Assembly: GCF_031457805.1 (NCBI RefSeq)
Contig: NZ_JAVDXI010000002.1
Coordinates: 434,001-498,000, forward strand
DNA: 64,000 nucleotides
Source: Caulobacter sp031457805
Lineage (GTDB): Bacteria > Pseudomonadota > Alphaproteobacteria > Caulobacterales > Caulobacteraceae
Direction of reading: 5' to 3'
Under the pieces are notes generated by a model. It saw only the letters and a program-made list of their open reading frames with translations, was not told the DNA's origin and made no database searches. Both the position numbers and the translations under genes were made by a program. Positions 44,614-53,233 of the stretch are shown here, in pieces (positions within the stretch are counted from its first letter, which is position 1; each line of letters begins with the position of its first letter).

Positions 44614-44970
44614 GTGAGCATTCAAGCCCCGACGACCCGCCGCCTTAAAGCGGTCGTCGGGCCGCTGGCGTTCTCAACCCTAGGCATAATCCTGAGCCTT
44701 TTCGCGGCTGTCGCCGTCGACGCCCAGCCGCGCACGCCCGGCCGCGTCGTGGCGGTGTTTCCCCCCTGGTGGAACGCCGCGCGCGTGGTCGGCGCGGCTG
44801 GCGCGGCGGGCGACATCGCCGGCGCCGGCGGCGCCGCCTTCATCGTCATTCTGCGCGGCGACCCCGCCACGCTGAACCAGCGCGCCCGGACCGCCGGCGC
44901 GTGGCTATTGCTTGATCCCGCCCTCGCCGGCGCCTGCGCGCGTCCGGCTTCGGAGCCTACCACGTCATGA
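44614..44970 (+). CDS. small protein, one membrane segment, unknown function
   Basis: From a GTG at 44614 the product is 118 residues (an upstream start at 44551 is possible). It has a hydrophobic N-terminal segment (LAFSTLGIILSLFAAVAVDA), then an Ala/Gly-rich domain with VVAVFPPWWNAARVVGAAG and GAAFIVILRGDPATLNQRA. The pattern suggests a small secreted or membrane-bound protein. Its stop overlaps the start of the chemotaxis receptor gene (CATGA), so they are coupled. No family was recognised. Confidence 0.65.
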   Translation: MSIQAPTTRRLKAVVGPLAFSTLGIILSLFAAVAVDAQPRTPGRVVAVFPPWWNAARVVGAAGAAGDIAGAGGAAFIVILRGDPATLNQRARTAGAWLLLDPALAGACARPASEPTTS

Positions 44971-46571
44971 ACATCACCTTCTCCAGCCTCGACGCCCAAC
45001 GCCAGGTCGGCGGGAAGCTGATCATCGCCCTCGCCTGGTTGATGGTCCCGATCGTGTTGGGCGCGCGCCTGGCCGTACAGGAGCCGATCCTGGGCGTGGC
45101 GCTGGCCGCAGTTGTGGTCGCGACGGGCGCGACGCTGGCCTGGAAGTTCGGCGGCCAAGGATCAGGCGGACGCGCCATGGTCGGCGTCGCGCTGATGGCG
45201 CAGGTGTCGCTGCTGGTGGCGGCTCTTGGGGGTCACGCCTGGCAGCCCGACATGCACATGGCCTATTTCGCCGCCTTGGCCGTGCTTGTCGTTTACTGCG
45301 ACTGGGTGGTCATCGCCGCCGCCGCCGCGACCGTCGCGGTGCACCATCTGGGCCTGTCCTACCTGGCGCCCAGCCTGGTGTTCCCGGGTTCGGCCAATCT
45401 GGGCCGGGTGATCGTCCACGCGGTGATCCTGATCGTCGAGGCCAGCGCCCTGATCGCCATCACCGCCAGCGTCAACAACATGTTCGCCATCGCCTCCTCT
45501 GAACGGGCCAAGGCCGAGGACGCCGTCGGCGAAGCACGCGCCGCCAATGACGCCGCGGAGACCGCGCATCGCCAGCAGGAGGAAACCCGCGCCCGCGCCG
45601 CCGCCGCCAGCGAGCGCGAGGCGGCCCAGCGCGACGACGCAGTCGCCGCTCTTGGCCAAGGTCTGTCGCACCTGGCGCGCGGCGACCTGACCCTGCGGCT
45701 CACCGACCGCTTCGCCGAGGCTTATGAGCCGCTGCGCAGCGACTTCAACACCGCCGCCAGCCGCCTTGCCGACGCCCTTTCGGTGATCGAGCAGCGGGTC
45801 AGCGGCGTGCGCGCCAACGCCGATCAGATCGCCGACGCTACAGTCAACCTCTCTCGCCGCACCGAGCGGCAGGCCGCCAGCCTGGAAGAGACCGCCGCAG
45901 CGATGGACGAGATCACCGCCACGGTGGGCCAGACGGCGACCGGCGCCAACAAGGCCGCCGAGGTGGTCAGTCGCGCCCGCGAAGACGCTCGGCGCTCGGG
46001 CGAGGTGGTCGAGCAGGCTGTCTCGGCCATGACCGTCATCGAGGAGTCCTCGCAGTCGATCAGCCAGATCATCAGCGTGATCGACGAGATCGCCTTCCAG
46101 ACCAACCTGCTGGCCCTGAACGCCGGCGTTGAGGCGGCCCGGGCTGGCGAGGCCGGACGCGGCTTCGCCGTCGTCGCTCAGGAAGTCCGCGCCCTGGCCC
46201 AGCGTTCGGCCGAAGCCGCCAAGGAAATCCGCACCCTGATCTCCAACTCGACCCAGCAGGTCGAAACGGGCGTCAGTCTGGTGGCCCGCACGGGCGAGGC
46301 GCTCCAGAGAATCGTCGCCCAGATCGCCGAGATCGACGGCCTGGTCCGCACCATCGCCGCCTCGGCCCAGGAGCAGGCCAGCGGCCTGGCCCAGATCAAC
46401 GGCGCGGTGAACCAGATGGACCAGGTGCTGCAGGAGAACGCCGGCATGGTCGAAGAGACCTCGGCCGCCACCCAAACCCTGAACACCGACGCCGCCCAGC
46501 TGGCCGAGCTGGTGCGCCAGTTCGACCTGCCCCGAGGTCATCTCGAGCACTCCCAGCGGCGAGTCGCCTAG
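44967..46571 (+). CDS. methyl-accepting chemotaxis protein with membrane-embedded sensor
   Basis: The 534-residue receptor has about six N-terminal transmembrane segments (residues 15-175) with no large periplasmic domain, a HAMP-like region near residues 225-275, and the signalling hairpin FQTNLLALNAGVEAARAGEAG with GRGFAVVAQEVRALAQRS. Methylation helices are rich in Ala/Gln/Glu. It relays an intramembrane or cytoplasmic signal to CheA. No CheR-binding pentapeptide is seen at the C-terminus (ends HSQRRVA). It overlaps the preceding small gene. Confidence 0.93.
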   Translation: MNITFSSLDAQRQVGGKLIIALAWLMVPIVLGARLAVQEPILGVALAAVVVATGATLAWKFGGQGSGGRAMVGVALMAQVSLLVAALGGHAWQPDMHMAYFAALAVLVVYCDWVVIAAAAATVAVHHLGLSYLAPSLVFPGSANLGRVIVHAVILIVEASALIAITASVNNMFAIASSERAKAEDAVGEARAANDAAETAHRQQEETRARAAAASEREAAQRDDAVAALGQGLSHLARGDLTLRLTDRFAEAYEPLRSDFNTAASRLADALSVIEQRVSGVRANADQIADATVNLSRRTERQAASLEETAAAMDEITATVGQTATGANKAAEVVSRAREDARRSGEVVEQAVSAMTVIEESSQSISQIISVIDEIAFQTNLLALNAGVEAARAGEAGRGFAVVAQEVRALAQRSAEAAKEIRTLISNSTQQVETGVSLVARTGEALQRIVAQIAEIDGLVRTIAASAQEQASGLAQINGAVNQMDQVLQENAGMVEETSAATQTLNTDAAQLAELVRQFDLPRGHLEHSQRRVA

Positions 46572-46725
46572 ACTGCGGCGCGGCGCCCGTTCGCGCCGCG
46601 CCGGTGCGTGCTCAAGCTTGCCCCCCTTGCGTTAGCGGAACCGGGCGCCTATCCTCCCAGCCCCCGGTTGTGCGCGCCCGCGACTGGAAGACTTTCCTCC
46701 CAAGGCGTCCGAGCTAAAATCCGCA

Positions 46726-47199
46726 ATGGAAAAAGTGCCGATGACCGTCGCGGGGTATCAGACCCTCGACGAAGAACTGAAGCGTTTGAAGACCGTCGAA
46801 CGACCGGCGGTGATCGCCGCGATCGCCGAGGCGCGCTCGCATGGCGACCTGTCGGAAAACGCCGAGTACCATGCCGCCAAGGAGCGTCAGGGCTGGATCG
46901 AAGGCCAGATCGCCGAGATCGAGGACAAGATCGCCCGCGCCCAGGTCATCGACGTGTCCAAGCTCTCGGGCAAGCAGGTGAAGTTCGGCGCCACCGTGTC
47001 GGTGGTCGACGAGGACACCGAAGAAGAGGCGCGCTACCAGATCGTGGGCGACCACGAGGCCGACGTGAAGTCGGGCCGTATCTCGCTGTCCTCGCCGCTG
47101 TCGCGCGCGATGATCGGCAAGGAAGTCGGCGAGGTGGTCGAGGTCAACACGCCCGGCGGCGTGAAGGCCTATGAGATCCTCAAGGTGGAGTGGCTGTAA
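46726..47199 (+). CDS. greA: transcription elongation factor GreA
   Basis: GreA stimulates transcript cleavage by stalled RNA polymerase. The 157-residue length is standard. It has the N-terminal coiled coil with RSHGDLSENAEYHAAKERQGW (residues 38-58, the acidic tip) and the C-terminal FKBP-like domain (GDHEADVKSGRISLSSPLSR, GEVVEVNTPGGVKAYEILKV). A second ATG lies five codons in. A clear terminator follows at 47248. Confidence 0.97.
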   Translation: MEKVPMTVAGYQTLDEELKRLKTVERPAVIAAIAEARSHGDLSENAEYHAAKERQGWIEGQIAEIEDKIARAQVIDVSKLSGKQVKFGATVSVVDEDTEEEARYQIVGDHEADVKSGRISLSSPLSRAMIGKEVGEVVEVNTPGGVKAYEILKVEWL

Positions 47200-47247
47200 G
47201 GCGGCCCTCCGCCTCAGCAACGCCACAAGTCGGGTTCAATGGAGCGA

Positions 47248-47277
47248 GGCCGCTAGCTTAGCGGCCTTGTTTCGTTT
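47248..47277 (+). terminator. Rho-independent terminator of greA
   Basis: GGCCGCTA-GCT-TAGCGGCC (47248-47266) forms a perfect 8-bp stem followed by TTGTTTCGTTT. Confidence 0.8.
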
Positions 47278-47286
47278 GCCGCCTGC

Positions 47287-48480
47287 GTGCTTGGCGCTTT
47301 CGGGATCAATGACTTGACCAAGGCTAGACCGTCTCCGTCGAAGACCTCGCCCCTTAAGGTTTGGGCGGTCTCGGACGGTCGCGCCGGTATCGAGGCCCAG
47401 GTTGTGGGCCTGTCCGAAGCGCTGTCGCGCCTGGTCCCCTGCGAGGTTACGATCAAGCGGGTCGGCTGGCGTGGAAACACCGGCCGACTGCCCTGGTGGC
47501 TGAACCTCCTGCCCAGGCGCTGGCTGACGCCGGAGAGCGGTCTGCCTGACAGTCGCAATCCCGACGACTGGCCCGACCTTTGGATCGCCGCGGGCCGCGC
47601 CACGCTACCCCTGTCGATCCGCGCCAAGCGCTGGTCGGGCGGCAAGACCTTCGTCGTCCAGATCCAGGACCCGCGCGTGCCGCCGCACATGTTCGACCTG
47701 GTGATTCCGCCCAAGCACGACCGGATGTCGGGCGACAACATCTTCCCGATCACCGGCTCGCCGCACCGGGTGACGCCGCAGCGACTGGCGGCCGAGTACG
47801 AGGCCTTCAAGGCCTTGATCGATCCCCTGCCCCGGCCGCGCGTGGCGGTGCTGGTCGGCGGTAAGTCCAAGGCTTTTGACCTCTCCAGCGAACGGGCGGC
47901 CCAGATCGCCCACTCGATCCAGATCCCGCTGGAGCAGGACGGGGGCAGCCTCTTGATGACCTTCTCGCGCCGCACGCCCGAGACGGCCCGCGCCCTGATG
48001 ACCGCCCGCCTGCGCCACCTGCCGGGCGTGGTTTGGAACGGCGAGGGCCCCAACCCCTACTTCGCCTTCCTGGCGGCCGCCGACTACGTTCTCGTCACCG
48101 AGGACTCGACCAACATGGCCACCGAGGCGGCCTCGACCGGCAAGCCGGTGTTCGTGCTGAAGATGGACGGCTCCAGCCTGAAGTTCCGCATGTTCCACGA
48201 GGAGTTGGAACGCCAGGGCGCGGCCCGCCCCTACGGCGGCGCCTTCCACGGCTGGACCTACGAACCGGTCAACGAAACCGACCGCGCCGCCCGCGAGGTG
48301 CTGGCCAGGATCGGGGTGGAGATTCCGCAGGCGGCGGAGCCTGAACCGGCGGTGGAGGCGAAGGCCAAACCCAAGGCCAAACCCAAGCCCAAGGCCCGCC
48401 CCGGGGCCGAAGCCAAGACCCCCGATGCGCCCGCACCGCCGAAGACGCGCAAGCCCCGGGCGGCTAAACCGAAAGCCTGA
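47287..48480 (+). CDS. mitochondrial fission ELM1-like protein
   Basis: The protein is about 397 residues. The start is unsure between GTG 47287 and TTG 47314. It matches the ELM1-like family found in alphaproteobacteria and plant mitochondria: VWAVSDGRAGIEAQVVGL, PDLWIAAGRATLPLSI, IQDPRVPPHMFDLVIPPKHD, VAVLVGGKSKAFDLS and VLVTEDSTNMATEAASTGKP (split). The fold resembles a GT-B glycosyltransferase. A low-complexity tail of Lys, Pro and Ala (KAKPKAKPKPKARP) ends the protein. Bacterial function is not known. Confidence 0.88.
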   Translation: MLGAFGINDLTKARPSPSKTSPLKVWAVSDGRAGIEAQVVGLSEALSRLVPCEVTIKRVGWRGNTGRLPWWLNLLPRRWLTPESGLPDSRNPDDWPDLWIAAGRATLPLSIRAKRWSGGKTFVVQIQDPRVPPHMFDLVIPPKHDRMSGDNIFPITGSPHRVTPQRLAAEYEAFKALIDPLPRPRVAVLVGGKSKAFDLSSERAAQIAHSIQIPLEQDGGSLLMTFSRRTPETARALMTARLRHLPGVVWNGEGPNPYFAFLAAADYVLVTEDSTNMATEAASTGKPVFVLKMDGSSLKFRMFHEELERQGAARPYGGAFHGWTYEPVNETDRAAREVLARIGVEIPQAAEPEPAVEAKAKPKAKPKPKARPGAEAKTPDAPAPPKTRKPRAAKPKA

Positions 48481-48507
48481 TTCTTGGAAGGTCGTGGGGG
48501 CGCCCTC

Positions 48508-48593
48508 GCCCTTCGACAAGCTCAGGGTGAGGACGACTGTCGGCCTCGGCTCACTCAAAATCCTCATCCTGAGCTTATCGAAGGACGAGGATT
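48508..48593. repeat. dispersed repeat B3 (fold-back)
   Basis: Nearly identical to B1: CCCTTCGACAAGCTCAGG, GAGGACGACTGTCGG, AAAATCCTCATCCTGAGC and TTATCGAAGGACGAGGATT. Confidence 0.75.
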
Positions 48594-48664
48594 CCCATGA
48601 CGCATCACGCTTGATTTCAACGCCCTAAAGCAAAGGAAGAGCCGCACTGGGGTGAGGAAAACGC

Positions 48665-50626
48665 CTACCCCACCTCGCCCGCACGCGCCTCCAACGCCGC
48701 GCTGAGCGTGGCGAACAGGCCCTGGATGCTGACCGGCTTGGCCAGGTGCAGGTCGGCGCCCGCCTCGAGACAGGCCTGGACCTGATGGGGCATGGCGTTG
48801 GCCGTCAGCGAGATGATCGGGATGCGCCGGCCCTGGGCCTCGCGTTCGCGCCTGCGGATCTCGGCGATGGCGGCCAGGCCGTCCATGACCGGCATCTGGG
48901 TGTCCATCAGCACCACGTCGAAGGCGTCCTTCTCATAGGCTTCGATAGCCGCGCGGCCATCAACGGCCACGACCACGTCGGCGGCCTCGGCCAGCATCAG
49001 CGTGATCACCTTCTGATTGGTGGGGTGATCCTCGGCCAGCAACACCCGCAGGCGACGATCCAAGGTCTGATCGCCGCGCGGATCGACGGGTTGCGGCTGG
49101 GCCCCGCGGCCATCCGCGGCGAAGCGGGCCTCAAAAAGGAAGGTGGCGCCCGCCCCCGTCTGGGCCGAACAGGAGACATCGCCGTCCATGAGGCGCGCCA
49201 AACGCCGCGCGATCGGCAGCCCCAGCCCGGTGCCGCCGACCTTGCGAGTCACCGAACCGTCGGCCTGCTGGAAGCGCTCAAACAGACGATCGGCCGCCGC
49301 GTCGTCAAAGCCCTCGCCGGTATCCTGGACGCTGACGGTCAGGGCGATCCGCCCGTCATCTGCGACCCGCGTCCGCGCCTCGATCAATACCGATCCCGAC
49401 GCGGTGAACTTGACGGCGTTGCTCGTCAGATTGGCCACGATCTGGCGGATGCGAAGGGCGTCGCCCAGGACATGGTCGTGGAAATCGTCGGCGAAGGTCA
49501 GCCGGAAGGCCAGGCCCTTGCTCTCGGCGACAGCCTTGAAGACGGCGACTGCGGCGGTGATCGCCTCGCGCAGCTCCAGCGGGTCGCGCGAAAGCTCCTG
49601 CCCCCCGGCCTCGATCTTGGATAAATCGAGAATGTCGCTGAGCAGCAGGCTCAGCGCCCGGCCGGAGTTGAGGATCACCTCCATCATCTCGCGTTGGGCG
49701 TCGTCCAGGGCGGTGCGGCTGAGCACCTCGGCCATGCCGATCACCCCGTTCAGCGGCGTGCGGATCTCGTGGCTCATATTGGCGAGGAATTCGCTTTTGG
49801 CGACGCTGGCCGCCTCGGCCTTTTCCACGGCCTCGGCCAGAGCTGCGGCGCTGGCCTTGCGCTCGGTGATGTCCTCGCAGATCACCAGCAGGTGGCGGCG
49901 ACCGTCCTCGCCCGGGATGGCGATCTTGCGGGTGTGCAGCCACCGGCGGCCATTGTGCGGCGTGTCCAGCGGCTCTTCGTCGATCGTAAAGAGCTGGCCG
50001 CTGTCGATCACCTGACGGTCGGCGGCGGCGAAGGCGTCGGCCTGTTCCTTGGGAAAGAAGTCGTAGTCGCTGTTCCCCAGAAGCTCGGCGCGCGGCACGC
50101 CCAGTTGGGCTTCGGCGGCCCGGTTGACCAGCAGGAACTTGCCCGTCTCGCCCTCCTTGACGAACAGCATGGCCGGCGTGTTTTCGACGACGGTGTCCAG
50201 AAAGGCGCCGGCCGCGAGGGCCTGGGCTTCCCGCCGCCGCAGCTCGGTGATGTTGAAGCAGGTGGTGATCAGGCCATCGGCGGGCGTGCGCCGGCTCTCG
50301 AACCGCAGATGCTCTCCGAACTCCTCGCGGATCTCCTCGATGTGGTCCAGCTTGCGCCGCGCGAGCTGATGGGCCAGCCAAGCCGCCGGGTCGTCGTCGG
50401 CCTCGGGATAGCGCCCCGCCGCCAGACCCGCGCGCAGCAGGCTCTCGAAGCCGCCCCCCACCGTCAGGGTGACGCCCCACTTGGCCCAGATCTCGCCATA
50501 GCGCGCGTTCCAGAACACGCAGCGATCTTGGGTGTCAAACAGCGCGAACCCCTCGGGCGCCGCCTCAAGCGCCTGTTGCAGAACGGCGTCGACGGCAAGT
50601 GTGTCCACGGGACTGGCGGCGTTCAT
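48665..50626 (-). CDS. PAS-domain hybrid histidine kinase
   Basis: The 653-residue protein has two PAS domains (about residues 15-125 with EGFALFDTQDRCVFWNARYG, and 140-265 with NTPAMLFVKEGETGKFLLVN). They are followed by a HisKA domain (FLANMSHEIRTPLNGVIGMA, phosphorylated His286), a HATPase domain (NLTSNAVKF, DTGEGFDD, GGTGLGLPIARRL) and a C-terminal receiver (VVLMDTQMPVMDG, Asp575). No transmembrane segment is seen, so it is cytosolic. The output partner is not adjacent. Immediately divergent is the sugar-nucleotide operon at 50810. Confidence 0.94.
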   Translation of the reverse strand: MNAASPVDTLAVDAVLQQALEAAPEGFALFDTQDRCVFWNARYGEIWAKWGVTLTVGGGFESLLRAGLAAGRYPEADDDPAAWLAHQLARRKLDHIEEIREEFGEHLRFESRRTPADGLITTCFNITELRRREAQALAAGAFLDTVVENTPAMLFVKEGETGKFLLVNRAAEAQLGVPRAELLGNSDYDFFPKEQADAFAAADRQVIDSGQLFTIDEEPLDTPHNGRRWLHTRKIAIPGEDGRRHLLVICEDITERKASAAALAEAVEKAEAASVAKSEFLANMSHEIRTPLNGVIGMAEVLSRTALDDAQREMMEVILNSGRALSLLLSDILDLSKIEAGGQELSRDPLELREAITAAVAVFKAVAESKGLAFRLTFADDFHDHVLGDALRIRQIVANLTSNAVKFTASGSVLIEARTRVADDGRIALTVSVQDTGEGFDDAAADRLFERFQQADGSVTRKVGGTGLGLPIARRLARLMDGDVSCSAQTGAGATFLFEARFAADGRGAQPQPVDPRGDQTLDRRLRVLLAEDHPTNQKVITLMLAEAADVVVAVDGRAAIEAYEKDAFDVVLMDTQMPVMDGLAAIAEIRRREREAQGRRIPIISLTANAMPHQVQACLEAGADLHLAKPVSIQGLFATLSAALEARAGEVG

Positions 50627-50809
50627 GAAGGCTCACAGCGTGTGTGCGGTCCAGACAACAAGCCCACAAAGGCCCTTAACGAGGTTGAACACAGTGCATG
50701 GAAGTCGGCGATGCGTCGATTTGTCCGGCGCGCCCGCCGAGAGGCGCGTGACGCCCCGGCCCGACGACTCACCCTTGCCACCACGCCCGAACCTGCGTGA
50801 AATCGGCGA

Positions 50810-51526
50810 ATGATCCTCGCCATTCTCCAGGCCCGCATGAGCTCCACCCGCTTGCCGGGCAAGGTGCTGATGCCGATCCAGCGTCAGCCGATGATCGTGC
50901 GGCAGATCGAGCGGGTCTCGCGGGCCCAGCGGATCGACAAGCTGGTGGTGGCCACCTCCGACCGACCCGAGGACGACGCTATCGAGGCGGCGATGCGGCG
51001 AGAAGGGATCGCGGTGTTTCGCGGCTCGCTGGACAACGTCCAGCAGCGCTTCATCGGGGCGCTGGACGCCCATCCGGCCGACCACGTGGTGCGCCTGACC
51101 GCGGACTGTCCGCTGGCGGATCCGACCCTGATCGACGCCACAATCAACCTGTGTCTGTCCAAGGGCGCGGACTATGTCAGCAACACGCCCGAGGGCCACG
51201 CCCACCCCAAGGGCACCGACGTCGAGGTAATGACCGCCGCCGCCCTGCGCCGCGCGGCCGCCGACGCGACCACGAAGGAGGCCTTCGAGCACGTCACCTG
51301 GGACCTGTGGAACCAGCCGCAGCGCTGGAACTGCGCCTGGCTGCCGTGCTTCCCCGACCAGGGCGCGGTGCGCTGGACCGTCGACCGGCCCGACGACTAC
51401 GCCTTTGTCGCGGCGGTCTATGACGCGCTTTATCCGACGAACCGCGCGTTCACCTCCGACGACATCCGCGCCTTCGTCGCCGGGCGGCCGGACCTCTTGG
51501 ACTACGGCGGCGACCGGCGGGCATGA
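50810..51526 (+). CDS. SpsF-type cytidylyltransferase, probable CMP-pseudaminic acid synthase
   Basis: The 238-residue protein has the nucleotidyltransferase N-terminus MILAILQARMSSTRLPGKVL, LTADCPLADPTLID with the metal-binding Asp residues, and YVSNTPEGHAHPKGTDVEV. It is of the SpsF/CMP-NeuAc synthetase group. PseG follows with a four-base overlap (ATGA), so the natural role is to activate pseudaminic (or a related nonulosonic) acid with CTP for flagellin glycosylation, like the Caulobacter flmC product. That assignment is inferred from context. Confidence 0.85.
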   Translation: MILAILQARMSSTRLPGKVLMPIQRQPMIVRQIERVSRAQRIDKLVVATSDRPEDDAIEAAMRREGIAVFRGSLDNVQQRFIGALDAHPADHVVRLTADCPLADPTLIDATINLCLSKGADYVSNTPEGHAHPKGTDVEVMTAAALRRAAADATTKEAFEHVTWDLWNQPQRWNCAWLPCFPDQGAVRWTVDRPDDYAFVAAVYDALYPTNRAFTSDDIRAFVAGRPDLLDYGGDRRA

Positions 51527-52506
51527 CGCGCCGCATCGTCTTCGTCTGCGCGGCCGGTCCCAGCATCGGCGGGGGCCACGTGATGCGGTCTCTGACCCTG
51601 GCGCGAGCGCTCGCGGCGCGCGGGGCGGCCTGCGCTTTCCTGAGCACGCCCGAGGTCGCAGGCGTGCTGGACGCCTTCGGCCCCGACATGGCCCGCACGG
51701 AGACGACCGAGCCCTTCGACGCCGTGGTCTTCGACAGCTACGCCCTGGCCGCCGACGACCACCGCGCGATCGCCAAGGGTCGCCCGACCCTGGTCATCGA
51801 CGATCTCGCCGACCGGCCGCTGGCCGCCGACCTGGTGCTGGACGCCGGACCTGCGCGGCGGCCTGAAGACTATGCGGGCCTCGTCCCCGCCCACGCCCGG
51901 CTGCTGCTGGGCCCCAACCATGCGCCGGTGCGTCCGGCCTTCGTGGCCTTGCGCGAGGCCGCCCTCGCCCGTCGGGCCGCGCGCGGACCCGTGCGGCGGA
52001 TCCTGGTGTCGCTGGGCATGACCGATGTCGGCGGGATCACCGGCCGGGTGGTCGCGCTGCTCGCGCCGATCCTGGGCGACGTCACGCTGGATCTCGTCGT
52101 CGGCGCCGCCGCGCCCAGCCTGCCGACCCTGCGCGCCCTGGCCGACGAGGACCCGCGCCTTGTGCTGCACGTCGACGCCCAGGACATGCCGCGCCTCGTG
52201 CTGGAAGCGGAACTGGCTATCGGGGCCGGCGGCTCCACCACATGGGAGCGCTGCGTCCTGGCCCTGCCGGCCCTGACCCTGATCCTCGCCGACAACCAGA
52301 TCGCCGCCGCCCGCGCGCTGGAGGCGGCCGGCGTGACGCCGTGCGTCGATGTGAACGCGGCGGACTTCGAGACGGCGTTCGTCGCCCAGGCGCAGAGCCT
52401 GATCGCCGACGGAGATCGCCGCGCGACGCTCTCGACCGCCAGCGCCACGGTCTGCGACGGACGCGGGGCCGAGCGGGTGGCGGAGGCGTTTTGGGGGCTG
52501 ATGTAA
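51523..52506 (+). CDS. pseG: UDP-2,4-diacetamido-trideoxy-altropyranose hydrolase, PseG-like
   Basis: PseG removes UDP from the sugar precursor of pseudaminic acid. The 327-residue protein is a GT-B-like hydrolase with GGGHVMRSLTLARAL (catalytic His19), DDLADRPLAADLVLDAGP, LVSLGMTDVGGITG and IGAGGSTTWERCVLALPAL (split). It corresponds to FlmD in Caulobacter naming. It overlaps the cytidylyltransferase gene by four bases. The pathway steps PseB, PseC and PseH are not in the window; PseI lies at 60224. Confidence 0.9.
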   Translation: MTRRIVFVCAAGPSIGGGHVMRSLTLARALAARGAACAFLSTPEVAGVLDAFGPDMARTETTEPFDAVVFDSYALAADDHRAIAKGRPTLVIDDLADRPLAADLVLDAGPARRPEDYAGLVPAHARLLLGPNHAPVRPAFVALREAALARRAARGPVRRILVSLGMTDVGGITGRVVALLAPILGDVTLDLVVGAAAPSLPTLRALADEDPRLVLHVDAQDMPRLVLEAELAIGAGGSTTWERCVLALPALTLILADNQIAAARALEAAGVTPCVDVNAADFETAFVAQAQSLIADGDRRATLSTASATVCDGRGAERVAEAFWGLM

Positions 52507-52585
52507 GCGCCCCCTGCGACATCCCGCCTCGCGCCATCATCGTTAACAGGTTGTTCGCTGCTTCGGCCCGATTCTCCGGACCACC

Positions 52586-53233
52586 ATGCGCGCCCTGCCC
52601 GACATTCGCGGTCTGAAATATCCGGACGAGTTCATCGCCCGGCACTTCTTCAAGCGTGGCCTGCACCAGCGCACCGGCCGGGTCGTCGAGCTGGGCGGCG
52701 GCACGGGCAACAACCTGTCGCTCTACGCCGCCTATGGCTGGGACCTGACCAATGTCGACTATTCGGCCGCCGCCCTGGCCGACTGTCGCTGGAACCTGGG
52801 CGAGGCCGTCACCCTGATCGAGGCGGACCTGTCCAAGGGCCTGCCCGACCTCGGCGCGACGCCGATCGATGTGCTGCTGATCCCCAACCTCCTTTGCTAT
52901 CTGACCAGCGCCCAAGCGAATGCGGTGCTGACCGCCGCCCGGATGCGCCTGGCGCCCCGCGCCGAGGTGTTCGTCCGCACCCGCCTCATCGACGACTACC
53001 GCTGCGGCAAGGGCGTCGAGGAAGAGCCCAACGGCTGGCGGCTGGTCACGCCCGAGACCGGCGAGGACGGCCTCTTCAACCTGTTCTACACCGAGGACGG
53101 CCTGGTGCGCCGCCTCGTCGACGAGCTGGGCCTCATCGACCCCACCGCCCTGAAGGTGTCGTTCGACAACATCCAGAACGGGGTGCTGGTCTCGCCCAAC
53201 AGCGATCTGGTCGTCTGGGGCGCGACCGCGTGA
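52586..53233 (+). CDS. class I SAM-dependent methyltransferase
   Basis: The 215-residue protein has the SAM-binding motif VVELGGGTGNNLSLYAAYG, an acidic residue after the second strand (TNVDYSAAAL), and VLLIPNLLCYL. The N-terminal LKYPDEFIARHFFKRG resembles sugar O- or N-methyltransferases. It sits in the sugar operon and overlaps the next gene by four bases (GTGA). It could methylate pseudaminic acid or a related sugar or amino group; that is inference. Confidence 0.87.
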   Translation: MRALPDIRGLKYPDEFIARHFFKRGLHQRTGRVVELGGGTGNNLSLYAAYGWDLTNVDYSAAALADCRWNLGEAVTLIEADLSKGLPDLGATPIDVLLIPNLLCYLTSAQANAVLTAARMRLAPRAEVFVRTRLIDDYRCGKGVEEEPNGWRLVTPETGEDGLFNLFYTEDGLVRRLVDELGLIDPTALKVSFDNIQNGVLVSPNSDLVVWGATA

